This document shows positions 49,827-58,261 of a stretch of DNA of 64,000 bases, piece after piece. The notes under the pieces were generated by a model. It was not told the origin of the DNA, did no database searches, and saw nothing but the letters and a program-made list of their open reading frames with translations. The stretch covers positions 124,001 through 188,000 of the forward strand of contig URBX01000001.1 in NCBI GenBank assembly GCA_900546175.1. The letters are read 5' to 3'. The stretch's first letter is position 1. Every line of letters starts with the position of its first letter. The position numbers were made by a program, and so were the translations under genes. This stretch comes from an uncultured Eggerthella sp. Its GTDB lineage: Bacteria > Actinomycetota > Coriobacteriia > Coriobacteriales > Eggerthellaceae.

Positions 49827-51645
49827 CCGTTACCGATTTTGCAAGATTACGTGGCTGGTCAACATCACAACCACGGGCAACGGCTACCTCACGCGCAAGA
49901 AGCTGCAATGGCACACTTGCAAGAATTGGCATAAAAGAGTCACGGACTTTTGGAATATAGATCACATGTTTTGCAATCTTTCCTATTTCCGTGTCTCCTT
50001 CCGTAGCAATTGCAATAATGGTTGCTCCTCTTGTTTCAGCTTCTTTCAAATTAGAAACAACCTTCTCGTATACCGGGCTTTGCGTAGCAATAGCAACAAC
50101 TGGGAAACCCTCTTCAAGTAGAGCAATAGGACCGTGTTTCATTTCGCCTGCTGCATATGCTTCCGCATGAACGTAGCTAATTTCTTTTAGCTTAAGAGCA
50201 CCTTCATAGCAGGTTGCTTCACCCAAGCCACGGCCAATAAAGAAAGCAGAATTGCGTCCTTCAAAATAGCGTGCTGCCTGTTTAACCGATTCAGTATTCC
50301 GAAGAATCTGTTCGATGCTATCAGCAGTATCAGCAAGCTCAGAATAAAACATTCGAGTCTGATTAAGAGTTAGCTTGCCCTTAGAGCGACCCAACACGAG
50401 CGCCAATAACGTAAGACTTACTACCTGACCAATAAAAGATTTAGTTGATGCAACAGAGATTTCTTTGTTTGCCTTTGTATAAATTACGCCATCAGATTCG
50501 CGCGCAACGGTAGAACCTAATACATTGGTAATGCCAAATACTTTTGCACCCTTAATACGTGCGTCACGAATAGCGGCAATAGTGTCAGCCGTTTCGCCTG
50601 ATTGAGAAACAGCAACAACTAACGTAGTTGGAGTAATAATTGGATTGCGATAGCGGAATTCACTTGCAACCTCAACTTCACATGGAATACGAGACCATGC
50701 CTCAATCAAATTCTTCGCAATTAACCCAGCATGGTAGCTTGTTCCACACGCAATAATATACACCCGGTCAATATAGTTGAGCTCCTGACGAGTAAGCATA
50801 AGCTCATTAATCTTAATTTCCGAACCAACCATTCGACCTGCAAGAGTATCTCGAATAACGCGAGGCTGCTCATGAATCTCTTTTAACATGAAGTCGGGAT
50901 AACCGCCCTTTTCAGCAACATCAATATCCCAATCAATATGGGTTATTTCAGGATTAATCTCGTTGCCTACTTCGTCATAAAACGAAATAGAATCCTTTTT
51001 CATTACAGCGAATTGATCATCTTCCATAATTACTACATCACGCGTGGCATCAATAACCGCAATAATATCGGAAGCAAGATAACTACCAGTCTCCCCTTTT
51101 CCTACAACAATTGGAGAGTCTTTACGAGTTACTACAATAGTATCAGGCTCATTTTGATTAATTACTGCTAAACCATATGCGCCAACTAACCTATTTGTTG
51201 CCTTACGAACCGCTTCGAGCAAATCACCCTGATAGTACTCTTCTACCAAATGAGCAGCTACCTCGGTATCAGTGTCCGAATCAAAACAGTGGCCACGAGA
51301 TATCAATTCCTCGCGTAATTCCTGGAAATTTTCAATAATGCCGTTATGAACAACGGCAATATCATTTGCGCAAGCAGTGTGTGGATGAGCGTTGCGTTCA
51401 CTTGGAACACCGTGAGTTGCCCATCGAGTATGGCCAATACCACAATTGCCAAGACAGTCTGTTTCACTAATAGCGTTTACGAGTTCCGCAACTTTTCCTT
51501 GACGACGAACAACAGCAATAGCGCCATCGTTTTGTTCAACAGCAATTCCCGCCGAATCATAGCCACGGTACTCAAGACGAGCTAATCCTTCGAGAAGAAT
51601 ATCTTTTGCCTGTTTATGGCCAACATAGCCAACAATTCCACACAT
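49819..51645 (-). CDS. glmS: Glutamine-fructose-6-phosphate aminotransferase
   Basis: Makes glucosamine 6-phosphate for peptidoglycan and amino sugars. 608 residues from ATG 51643-51645, with the invariant N-terminal Cys MCGIVGYVGH and AAGGAG upstream. Glutaminase domain (1-240; GHTRWATHGVP), then two SIS domains (GTSYHAGL, SQSGETADT, and LKEISYVHAEAYAAGEMKHGPIALL), C-terminal DQPRNLAKSVTVE. Complete. No glmS ribozyme is seen in the 268-base upstream gap. Confidence 0.97.
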   Translation of the reverse strand: MCGIVGYVGHKQAKDILLEGLARLEYRGYDSAGIAVEQNDGAIAVVRRQGKVAELVNAISETDCLGNCGIGHTRWATHGVPSERNAHPHTACANDIAVVHNGIIENFQELREELISRGHCFDSDTDTEVAAHLVEEYYQGDLLEAVRKATNRLVGAYGLAVINQNEPDTIVVTRKDSPIVVGKGETGSYLASDIIAVIDATRDVVIMEDDQFAVMKKDSISFYDEVGNEINPEITHIDWDIDVAEKGGYPDFMLKEIHEQPRVIRDTLAGRMVGSEIKINELMLTRQELNYIDRVYIIACGTSYHAGLIAKNLIEAWSRIPCEVEVASEFRYRNPIITPTTLVVAVSQSGETADTIAAIRDARIKGAKVFGITNVLGSTVARESDGVIYTKANKEISVASTKSFIGQVVSLTLLALVLGRSKGKLTLNQTRMFYSELADTADSIEQILRNTESVKQAARYFEGRNSAFFIGRGLGEATCYEGALKLKEISYVHAEAYAAGEMKHGPIALLEEGFPVVAIATQSPVYEKVVSNLKEAETRGATIIAIATEGDTEIGKIAKHVIYIPKVRDSFMPILASVPLQLLAREVAVARGCDVDQPRNLAKSVTVE

Positions 51646-51913
51646 ATAGTACTCCTTAAATAACAAGGATAAATTTTACTCGAAAACACTCTAATGCTAA
51701 AGCGGGGAATAATAGTTGCAACAGAAACTACAAAGCACTTCAAAAGAAGAAAAACACTATCAGCAAGTAAGGCAAAACAATTTCACCAGAAAGATAAGGT
51801 CTTTTACTATGAATAACAGTACACCTGAGCCTTCATGCACTTCTGAAGAAGTTTTTGTGGGTAGTGTCATTTTTTAAAGCGTCACACCAAGAGCTCGTTT
51901 GAGCGCCTATCTA

Positions 51914-52267
51914 TTAAGCTGAAATAGTATTAATAGCGTTTGAAATCTCTATGTACCTGTTTTGGATTTCATTCTTTTTTTCAGGGTCATTTTCATTATC
52001 GAGCTTTTCTAAGAGTCTTGTTCGCTCTTCTCTCAGCGCTTCTCTCAAAGGATTGCGTGCGTCAAAGGAATAGGGCTCTTCGAGTGCTTTGCGCAATTCG
52101 GAAATTTTTCGTTCTATGTGTGAGAGATCGGCTGAAATTTCGTAATACCGCGCTCTCCCTTCAACGGAAGAATCGCTTAAAGCTTTCATCTGCTGCAACT
52201 TTAAAGTTCCAACTCTATCCTCTAAGTACTCCAAGCGATTCTGTGCGCATTCTTCTATGAGACCCAT
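51914..52267 (-). CDS. Coiled-coil protein of unknown function
   Basis: 117 residues from the ATG at 52265-52267 with AGAAGG before it. Charged and helical throughout with heptad-like spacing (LEDRVGTLKLQQMKALSD, ISADLSHIERKISELRKALEE, RLLEKLDNENDPEKKNEIQ). No membrane helix, no recognised family. It may be a small structural or regulatory protein. The 268-base gap to glmS holds no other gene I can support. Confidence 0.6.
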   Translation of the reverse strand: MGLIEECAQNRLEYLEDRVGTLKLQQMKALSDSSVEGRARYYEISADLSHIERKISELRKALEEPYSFDARNPLREALREERTRLLEKLDNENDPEKKNEIQNRYIEISNAINTISA

Positions 52268-52316
52268 AACGCCCTTCTCAACTAAAGAACATATCTTTCG
52301 CAGTAAGAATACCACG

Positions 52317-52353
52317 AAAGAAGGGTCTCTGAACTTGCCAGAAACCCTTCTTT
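52317..52353 (-). terminator. Terminator of the EF-G-like gene
   Basis: Ten-base stem AAAGAAGGGT / ACCCTTCTTT with a 17-base loop, 35 bases after the stop. The T content lies in the arm; downstream is CGTGG. Confidence 0.65.
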
Positions 52354-52388
52354 GTTACTAAGACTAAACTAAAAGATAGCAAGATACT

Positions 52389-54458
52389 CTACTTACGAGA
52401 TTCCTCATACTCAGCAACTAACTTTTGCTGTACATCATAAGGAGCTGGTTCATATCCATTTAAACGCAAGGTGTAAGAAGCCGAACCGCGAGAAATAGCA
52501 CGTAAATCAACGGTATAGTTCATTACCTCAGCGTAAGGAACACGAACCAAAACAATAGTATCGCCAGTATCACTTGAGTCGGTACCTACAATACGTCCGC
52601 GCTTTGTTGAGATATCACCCATTACTGCACCTGCATATTGCTCGGAAACCTGAATTTCCATATCAGCCATTGGTTCAAGAATAATTGGTGCTGCTTCTTC
52701 TGCGGCAGCCTTAAATCCAATACGAGCCGCTGTCTTAAACGCCATTTCGTTAGAGTCAACCGAATGATAAGAACCGTCAAAAACAACGCACTTAACGTCT
52801 ACCATTGGATAACCAGCCAAAATACCTTCAGCCATAGTTTCCTGAACACCCTTGTCAATTGCAGGAATAAAGTTCTTAGGAATCTTTCCTCCTACAATCT
52901 CAGAAGCGAACTCATATCCATTGCCCGTATTTGGACTAATACGAAGCCAGCAATCGCCAAATTGTCCCGAACCACCTGTCTGCTTCTTATGACGACCCTG
53001 AGCAGAAGCGGTACGCGTGATAGTCTCACGATATGGAATACGAACTTTACCCAGTTTTGCTTGGATGCCTGTCTGCTCCTTCAAACGATTAAGGAGAACA
53101 TCAACAGCCATATCACCCATAGTGTAGACCACTACCTGATGCGTTTCTTCACTGCGAATAATACGAATGGTAGGATCAACTTCAGCTTGACGAGCTAAGA
53201 ATGTTCCCAGCTTATCTTCGTCATTCTTATTTTCAGCTTCAAAAACTACCGGATACAAAGGACGAGGCATTGGCATTTCGGTAACTTCAATAGATCCAGA
53301 AACAGAAAGAGTGTCTCCCGTTTTTGTCTCATTGAGTTTAGGGATAACAATGATGTCACCTGCTTTTGCGCTTTTAACATCCATAGGCTCTTTACCCATC
53401 ATGACATACAAATGACCTACTCGTTCTTTTTTGTGAGTACGGGCATTAATAAGCTCATGACCTGGCTCAAGGTAACCGGAAAGCACCTTTACAAAACTCA
53501 AACGGCCCACAAATGGGTCGGAGATAGTTTTAAATACAAAGCAGGCAGGCTCTCCTGTTTTTTCGTCAATGCGAAGTTTTGAGCCATCCTTTAGCGGAAT
53601 AGGACCACGGAAACGAGGATGTGGGAAATAGGTGGCAATATCGTCCATCAATCCACGAATACCTTGCTCAATGATGGTTGAACCAACAAATACGGGAATA
53701 AAGATTTCTTGAGCGATAGCCTTATCAAGCAGGCTCTCAAGTTCTTCTTGCGTAAGAAGCTCTTCCCCATCAAGATATTTCATCATAAGATCTTCATCTG
53801 CTTCTGCAACTAAATCACAAAGCTTTTCACGCGCAATGTTTGCAGCATCTAAGTATTCAAGTGGAATATCTTCAATTCGCTCTTCATCCTTCGTAAAGTA
53901 GCGAGCTTTCATGCGCAGTACATCAATTACGCCCTTAAATCCAGGACCTGACTCAATCGGAATAGTAACCGCACCTAAACGAGAGCCAAATCGAGCATGA
54001 AGCGTTGCCATGGTAACGTCAAAATTTGCACCCTCACGATCGATATGATTGATAAAAATGCAGCGAGAAGTTCGCATTAATTCTGCTTCATACCACAAAC
54101 GCGCAGTCATTACCTGAGGACCCTCAACTGCGTCAATAACAAACATTGACATTTCAGCCGCACGCATTGTTGCAAGGGTATCACCAATGAAGTCAGGTTG
54201 ACCGGAGGTGTCAAGAAGGTTGATTTTATAATCACCGAAAGGAATAGGAGCTACTGAAGTTCCTAGAGTAAATCTACGACGAATTTCTTCACTGTCGTAG
54301 TCTAAGTTAGATTTTCCGTCATGAGTTGTTCCCATACGGGTGGTACGACCAGAAATATGAAGCATTGCCTCGGCGAGTGAAGTTTTACCCGCCCCATCTT
54401 GGCCTACCAGCGCAATGTTCCTTACATGTTCGGTTGCAGGAGCAGCCATATCAACCAC
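52389..54458 (-). CDS. Elongation factor G-like GTPase (EF-G2 class)
   Basis: 689 residues from GTG 54456-54458, preceded by AGGGG seven bases ahead; an ATG 14 codons upstream has no ribosome site. All five EF-G domains are covered: G1 is GQDGAGKTSL (canonical is xHxDxGKT), G3 is DTSGQPDF in place of DTPGHVDF, so the catalytic His is Gln, and G4 is NHID rather than NKxD. The FusA2/EF-G2 family is known for such changes. So GTP hydrolysis may be slow; the factor could act in rescue, stress or ribosome recycling. Sits downstream of the trigger-factor relative but separated by a terminator. Confidence 0.85.
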   Translation of the reverse strand: MVDMAAPATEHVRNIALVGQDGAGKTSLAEAMLHISGRTTRMGTTHDGKSNLDYDSEEIRRRFTLGTSVAPIPFGDYKINLLDTSGQPDFIGDTLATMRAAEMSMFVIDAVEGPQVMTARLWYEAELMRTSRCIFINHIDREGANFDVTMATLHARFGSRLGAVTIPIESGPGFKGVIDVLRMKARYFTKDEERIEDIPLEYLDAANIAREKLCDLVAEADEDLMMKYLDGEELLTQEELESLLDKAIAQEIFIPVFVGSTIIEQGIRGLMDDIATYFPHPRFRGPIPLKDGSKLRIDEKTGEPACFVFKTISDPFVGRLSFVKVLSGYLEPGHELINARTHKKERVGHLYVMMGKEPMDVKSAKAGDIIVIPKLNETKTGDTLSVSGSIEVTEMPMPRPLYPVVFEAENKNDEDKLGTFLARQAEVDPTIRIIRSEETHQVVVYTMGDMAVDVLLNRLKEQTGIQAKLGKVRIPYRETITRTASAQGRHKKQTGGSGQFGDCWLRISPNTGNGYEFASEIVGGKIPKNFIPAIDKGVQETMAEGILAGYPMVDVKCVVFDGSYHSVDSNEMAFKTAARIGFKAAAEEAAPIILEPMADMEIQVSEQYAGAVMGDISTKRGRIVGTDSSDTGDTIVLVRVPYAEVMNYTVDLRAISRGSASYTLRLNGYEPAPYDVQQKLVAEYEESRK

Positions 54459-54552
54459 CAACTTTCCCCTATGAACTATGTGATTAATAAATGAACACAA
54501 CTGAACGTGTTCAAAAGCTTGCTCATAGTTTAACGTAACCTGCTAAGAAATA

Positions 54553-54585
54553 GAAAAGAAAAAGCCAGCTCAGAAGAGCTGGCTT
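54553..54585 (-). terminator. Terminator of the trigger-factor-like gene
   Basis: Perfect ten-base stem AAGCCAGCTC / GAGCTGGCTT with a four-base loop, then TTTCTTTTC on the minus strand. Strong. Confidence 0.85.
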
Positions 54586-54609
54586 AAAAAAGTTTTTAGC
54601 TAGAATGCT

Positions 54610-55659
54610 TTAGAGAACTTTAATTTTTGAATTCTGAAGCATCCACATGAGTGCTTTTGTGCGGGAAGCAGTTTCCTTCAACATGAAAGTACGACCAGTT
54701 GAATGAAGCTTTTCAAATACTTCCTCTTCATTACCAGGAGCCATATTATGAATAGCGGTTTTTAAATCGGCAATTTCAAGCTTCATTCCCTCATGACGGA
54801 AAAGCGCGTCAAGAATAAAGCCCTGCCTCAACTGCATTTCAGACTGATTTGCCAAAGAAGCACGAACAGCTTTTTCATCGGTACGGTTTTGCAAGCAGAA
54901 CTCAATCATATTAGTGCCCTGAGCAGCAAGTTGCTGACTGAAAGCTGCAAATAAGTCATCAGCCATGCACTTAATAAGCTTGTCAGAAATCTCTCCCTCA
55001 AAACGCTCGGAGTAAGCCTCAAGGCACGCTGCCATTTTTGTCTGTTCAAACTGATCAAGCTTAGCCTGACGAGACTGTTCACGGAAAGACTCGCGAAGTT
55101 CTTCAACCGTGTTTACGTCCATCATATACAAGCTATTCTTAACCCATTCATCGGTTACCTCAGGAATGTCATATACCTCTTCGCCTTCTTCATCAATGCG
55201 AACAGTTGCAAACTGATGAGCAAGCATAGCAACTTGCTGATCAATATCTGCTTCGGTCACTTCAGTCATAGCAGGAACTGCAACTTCAACAGGAGAATAG
55301 TCGGTTAATTCAAACTCAGGTTTTGGCATAACGGTTACCGTAAACTCAAAAGCTTCACCCTGCACTGGGTCTGCCTGACAATTTGCCTGAGGAGCATTCA
55401 TTGGAACAATGTCTGCGTTATCAAGCGCAAATGGAATAAGAAAACCAACAACTGCAGACGAAATGGTGTCACGAGCCTGATCCGGGTCAAGTCCGTAGCA
55501 AATCTTTTCACGTGCAGTGTTGCCAGGATTACCAGAAAGACCACGCTCGTCTACAAAGCAATCAAGACCAACGGTAAATGCATGCTCAATCTCTGGTTCA
55601 CTTGCACGAACAGACAATTCAATCTCTTCGTCAATTTCACGAATTTTTTCGACTCTCAT
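54610..55659 (-). CDS. Trigger-factor-like chaperone lacking the PPIase domain
   Basis: 349 residues from ATG 55657-55659, whose ribosome site AAAGGGACC is proper; upstream in-frame ATGs (55731 and 55692) have none. The ordering of the trigger-factor arms is visible: VMPKPEFELTDYSPVEV matches the domain boundary, PEVTDEWVKNSLYMMDVNTVEELRESFREQ is the post-PPIase linker, and the C-terminal helical arms run 200-349 (EGMKLEIADLKTAIHNMA). The 90-residue FKBP isomerase is replaced by about 15 residues. The N-terminal GFRxGKxP ribosome signature is not present. So it looks like a chaperone fragment related to Tig, not canonical Tig. Confidence 0.75.
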   Translation of the reverse strand: MRVEKIREIDEEIELSVRASEPEIEHAFTVGLDCFVDERGLSGNPGNTAREKICYGLDPDQARDTISSAVVGFLIPFALDNADIVPMNAPQANCQADPVQGEAFEFTVTVMPKPEFELTDYSPVEVAVPAMTEVTEADIDQQVAMLAHQFATVRIDEEGEEVYDIPEVTDEWVKNSLYMMDVNTVEELRESFREQSRQAKLDQFEQTKMAACLEAYSERFEGEISDKLIKCMADDLFAAFSQQLAAQGTNMIEFCLQNRTDEKAVRASLANQSEMQLRQGFILDALFRHEGMKLEIADLKTAIHNMAPGNEEEVFEKLHSTGRTFMLKETASRTKALMWMLQNSKIKVL

Positions 55660-55743
55660 AGGGTCCCTTTCTAAAACAGTGTTTACTGCCATTTTTTCAA
55701 ATTGATATATTAATTGACAGATTAAAAACATTAAAGAGAAAAT

Positions 55744-56034
55744 ATGGTTAAAGCCTTAATTGATAGGAAAAAGATGATAAAAACCATACAAAACGGTCCA
55801 AATGACAATAGTGAAGCCTTAAACACCAACGAAAACGAAGCTTTGAATACTGCTCTTTTTTCTCCGCGTTATTCCTTAAAAAAAGTAAGTAAGCCACTTA
55901 CCATTTCTTCAGATGATAGATGCGAAAAAAGCAACAGTCCCGTTCGCTTAATTAATGAAGATGATGATGGCTATGATCCTTATTCTGACTACGTAGAAAA
56001 ACCAAAGCTTTTCGAAGAAAACCCTTGGGATTAG
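55744..56034 (+). CDS. Acidic-tail small protein of unknown function
   Basis: 96 residues. Basic N-terminus, Asn/Ser-rich middle, and an acidic aromatic end (DDDGYDPYSDYVEKPKLFEENPWD, residues 73-96) that resembles a short binding motif. No membrane helix or known family. AAAGAG ribosome site. Divergent from the trigger-factor-like gene; a shared promoter region of about 85 bases lies between them. Real gene likely, function unknown. Confidence 0.6.
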   Translation: MVKALIDRKKMIKTIQNGPNDNSEALNTNENEALNTALFSPRYSLKKVSKPLTISSDDRCEKSNSPVRLINEDDDGYDPYSDYVEKPKLFEENPWD

Positions 56035-56069
56035 CAAAGAAAAAGGCACCGACCAGAGTCAGTGCCTTT
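56030..56069 (-). terminator. Terminator of infC-rpmI-rplT
   Basis: AAAGGCAC / GTGCCTTT stem with an inner GAC/GTC pair and a four-base loop, continuing into TTTTCTTTGC on the minus strand. It lies 30 bases after the rplT stop. Confidence 0.75.
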
Positions 56070-56099
56070 AAAAAAGTCTATGAACGAGAGATTTAAGAC

Positions 56100-56453
56100 T
56101 TAGAGAGCCTTTTTAGCAATCTCTACCAATGCTGCAAATGCTTCAGCATCATTTACTGCCATGTCAGCCAAAACCTTACGGTCAAGCTCTACACCAGCTT
56201 TCTTAAGACCATTCATGAATACCGAATAAGAAAGACCATTCAAACGAGCTGCAGCATTGATGCGGGTAATCCAGAGACGACGGATTTCACGCTTCTTGTT
56301 GCGACGGTCACGGTAAGCATACTGCAAGGAATGCTGTACCTGTTCTTTAGCTGCACGATAAGAACGGGACTTTGCACCGTAATAACCCTTAGCACGATTG
56401 AGAACGGTACGACGCTTCTTGTGAGCGTTAACTGCGCGTTTTACACGAGGCAT
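56100..56453 (-). CDS. rplT: 50S ribosomal protein L20
   Basis: 117 residues. MPRVKRAVNAHKKRRTVLNRAKGYYGAKSRSYRAAKEQ is the conserved L20 N-terminus, then RDRRNKKREIRRLWITRINAAAR and NGLKKAGVELDRKVLADMAVND. Very basic. Third gene of the infC operon. In many bacteria L20 binds the infC-rpmI-rplT leader to repress it; whether that is so here is not shown. Confidence 0.98.
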   Translation of the reverse strand: MPRVKRAVNAHKKRRTVLNRAKGYYGAKSRSYRAAKEQVQHSLQYAYRDRRNKKREIRRLWITRINAAARLNGLSYSVFMNGLKKAGVELDRKVLADMAVNDAEAFAALVEIAKKAL

Positions 56454-56472
56454 AGTTTATTTCTCCTCCTAC

Positions 56473-56670
56473 TTATCGAAGACCAAGATTGCGAGAGATT
56501 ACTTTGTAATCTGCAGATGCAATTTCGGTGTCGTGACGGAAATTACGCTTGCGCTTCTGGCTTTTCTTGGTCATGATGTGGCTCTTGTAAGCCTTAGAGC
56601 GCATAATCTTACCGGAACCGGTAACACGGAAACGCTTTGCGGTACCGCGATGAGTCTTCATCTTAGGCAT
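56473..56670 (-). CDS. rpmI: 50S ribosomal protein L35
   Basis: 65 residues. MPKMKTHRGTAKRFRVTGSGKIMRSKAYKSHI and the basic KKSQKRKRNFR region are diagnostic of L35. It lies 14 bases after infC and 19 bases before rplT. Confidence 0.98.
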   Translation of the reverse strand: MPKMKTHRGTAKRFRVTGSGKIMRSKAYKSHIMTKKSQKRKRNFRHDTEIASADYKVISRNLGLR

Positions 56671-56684
56671 GTTTTATCCTTCCT

Positions 56685-57224
56685 TTAATTATCCTTTTTC
56701 TTCTTTACCGTTGAAGGCAAAGGAGCGATAAGCATATGCATGTTACGACCTTCCATCTTTGGCTGGTTTTCAATAACCGCCACATCTTTAAGATCGTCTG
56801 CAAGTCTTTCGAGAATGCTCAAACCTAATTCTGGATGAGACATCTCACGGCCACGGAACATGATGGTAATTTTTACCTTTGAACCGCTTTCCAAGAAACG
56901 AAGAACGTGCTTTTTCTTAGTAGTGTAGTCGCCCACATCGATTTTTGGACGGAACTTCATTTCCTTGGTTTCGACTTTGCTTTGATTCTTACGTGCCTGC
57001 TTGGCCCTAATAGCCTGGTCGTATTTGAACTTTCCATAGTCCATAATGCGACAAACTGGGGGTTGTGCATTAGGCGCAATCTCTACCAAATCGTAGCCTG
57101 CTTGATCAGCAATGCGTTGAGCCTGCTCAATTGGATAAATACCCATCTGAGATCCGTCATAGGCAATAAGACGACATTCTTTGATGCGAATTTCATCATT
57201 GAGCCTTGGTTCCTGTGCTGCTAT
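56685..57224 (-). CDS. infC: Translation initiation factor IF-3 with an AUA start codon
   Basis: 179 residues. EPRLNDEIRIKECRLIAYDG (ribosome-binding N-domain), linker YKFDQAIRAKQARKNQSKVETKEMKFRPKID, and C-domain GREMSHPELGLSILERL. The 191-residue frame starts with a TTG with no ribosome site. The strong AAGGAGGTG (57233-57241 region) lies eight bases before ATA at 57222-57224, so ATA is the best start and gives the expected length. Non-AUG starts (AUU, AUC, AUA) on infC are known and underlie IF-3 autoregulation. Confidence 0.9.
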   Translation of the reverse strand: MAAQEPRLNDEIRIKECRLIAYDGSQMGIYPIEQAQRIADQAGYDLVEIAPNAQPPVCRIMDYGKFKYDQAIRAKQARKNQSKVETKEMKFRPKIDVGDYTTKKKHVLRFLESGSKVKITIMFRGREMSHPELGLSILERLADDLKDVAVIENQPKMEGRNMHMLIAPLPSTVKKKKDN

Positions 57225-57277
57225 GGCGCCCACCTCCTTCTTTGTTTTCTGTAGTGCCAATCAACACGTTTTACTGC

Positions 57278-57303
57278 ATAAAAAAACCTGCACACTTGCA
57301 GGT
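57278..57303 (-). terminator. Terminator in the infC leader (attenuator)
   Basis: Six-base stem ACCTGC / GCAGGT with a six-base loop (AAGTGT on the minus strand), followed by TTTTTTT. It lies about 55 bases before the infC ATA and downstream of the promoter, so it is placed to attenuate the operon. Confidence 0.65.
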
Positions 57304-57402
57304 CACACAAATATACCCTTTAGGGGATTGTCTATTCGCATAACCCATCAGCAAATGCCGAACCAGGTGGAAGCAAAGCTTCACTTGTTTTACAGCCTTG
57401 AT

Positions 57403-57431
57403 AGAATACCATATCTTTTTCGTTATGGAAA
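57403..57431 (-). promoter_or_regulatory. Promoter of infC-rpmI-rplT
   Basis: Minus strand TTTCCA (57426-57431), 17-base spacer and TATTCT (57403-57408) with an extended TGG before it. Predicted leader about 170 nucleotides, holding a GAAGC-TTT-GCTTC hairpin (57371-57386) and a CCCC/AGGG hairpin before the terminator. Confidence 0.6.
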
Positions 57432-57482
57432 GAAAAAATCACTATTTTTTTGTTCCACTCACACACTAACGAATAGTGATTT
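57430..57482 (-). terminator. Terminator overlapping the stop of the 57466-58224 gene
   Basis: Eleven-base inverted repeat AAATCACTATT / AATAGTGATTT with a 25-base loop, then GATTTTTTCT on the minus strand. The stop codon TAG and the last codons lie in the upstream arm. Confidence 0.6.
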
Positions 57483-58224
57483 GGAGCGAAATAGTCTTTA
57501 TAGTATACGCAAGATTGCCGGTGCTGTTTGCTTCGGAGTAATCATAGGTAAGTGTTACATTCCAGTCATATACTTTTTTTCCTTCAGAGCTTACTCCCAC
57601 AAAAGTCAAGGACTCTTTATTTACTGTTTTACCATCGGTAGCATACTGAGTATACGACTCTTTTGAAGGAAGCTTTACGGTACCAAGCTCAACCGATTCA
57701 AGTCCTGCTGCATTTAGAGTGTTCTCAATTAAGAACATTTCAGTTACTACTTCTTCAAATGAAAAGTCACCATATCCCAATGCATTAATGCCCGTACTAT
57801 ACGAGGCCGAAACCACACGACCGTTTTTGTCGGTATCAAGAAAAACCGTTGGGGTGCCAACATATTTATCGCCCGATTCATCGGTAAGCACCACAACATC
57901 ACGTTTTACTGCTTTGTTTTGCGATATCTCATAGGAATTATCTAACAGTGCTCCATGGCCCGTTGCCTCAAAAGCAGATGCCTGATCAAGTCCAATGAGG
58001 TCTACCAAATCAACAACTTTAGTGGTAGGAACAGTCACTTGTTTTTTTGTTTCTTTTTCTTTTAATAACGCCCCGTAATCATCTTGAGCTGAAACTTGAG
58101 CCATAACGCGCGTCTGACTAAATGCAAACAAGCATACGCATGCAAGCGCAACAATGAGTGCACCTACTAAAACAACTTTTAAAATATTTAAACGTTTAGA
58201 GGATTGTCCATTCAAATAATTCAT
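57466..58224 (-). CDS. Membrane-anchored extracytoplasmic protein of unknown function
   Basis: 252 residues. Short cytoplasmic N-terminus, one uncleaved helix (about 14-38, ILKVVLVGALIVALACVCLFAF), then a soluble domain with TPTVFLDTDKNGRVVSASYSTGINALGYGDFSFEEVVTEM and YTQYATDGKTVNKESLTFVG. No catalytic motif is recognised. Could be a wall or envelope-sensing protein. It lies upstream of infC and downstream of a single-helix protein gene. Confidence 0.6.
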   Translation of the reverse strand: MNYLNGQSSKRLNILKVVLVGALIVALACVCLFAFSQTRVMAQVSAQDDYGALLKEKETKKQVTVPTTKVVDLVDLIGLDQASAFEATGHGALLDNSYEISQNKAVKRDVVVLTDESGDKYVGTPTVFLDTDKNGRVVSASYSTGINALGYGDFSFEEVVTEMFLIENTLNAAGLESVELGTVKLPSKESYTQYATDGKTVNKESLTFVGVSSEGKKVYDWNVTLTYDYSEANSTGNLAYTIKTISLQITIR

Positions 58225-58261
58225 AACTCAACTGATTATATCGTGAAGCCATAGCTCGTAG

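Noticed and set aside
51809..51877. 22-codon plus-strand frame (starting MNNSTPEPSC) with AAGGT ahead
   Set aside because: Too short to support; no conservation visible, and it lies in the glmS upstream gap.
51646..51913. Possible glmS ribozyme upstream of glmS
   Set aside because: No ribozyme core or cleavage-site pattern is seen in this gap.
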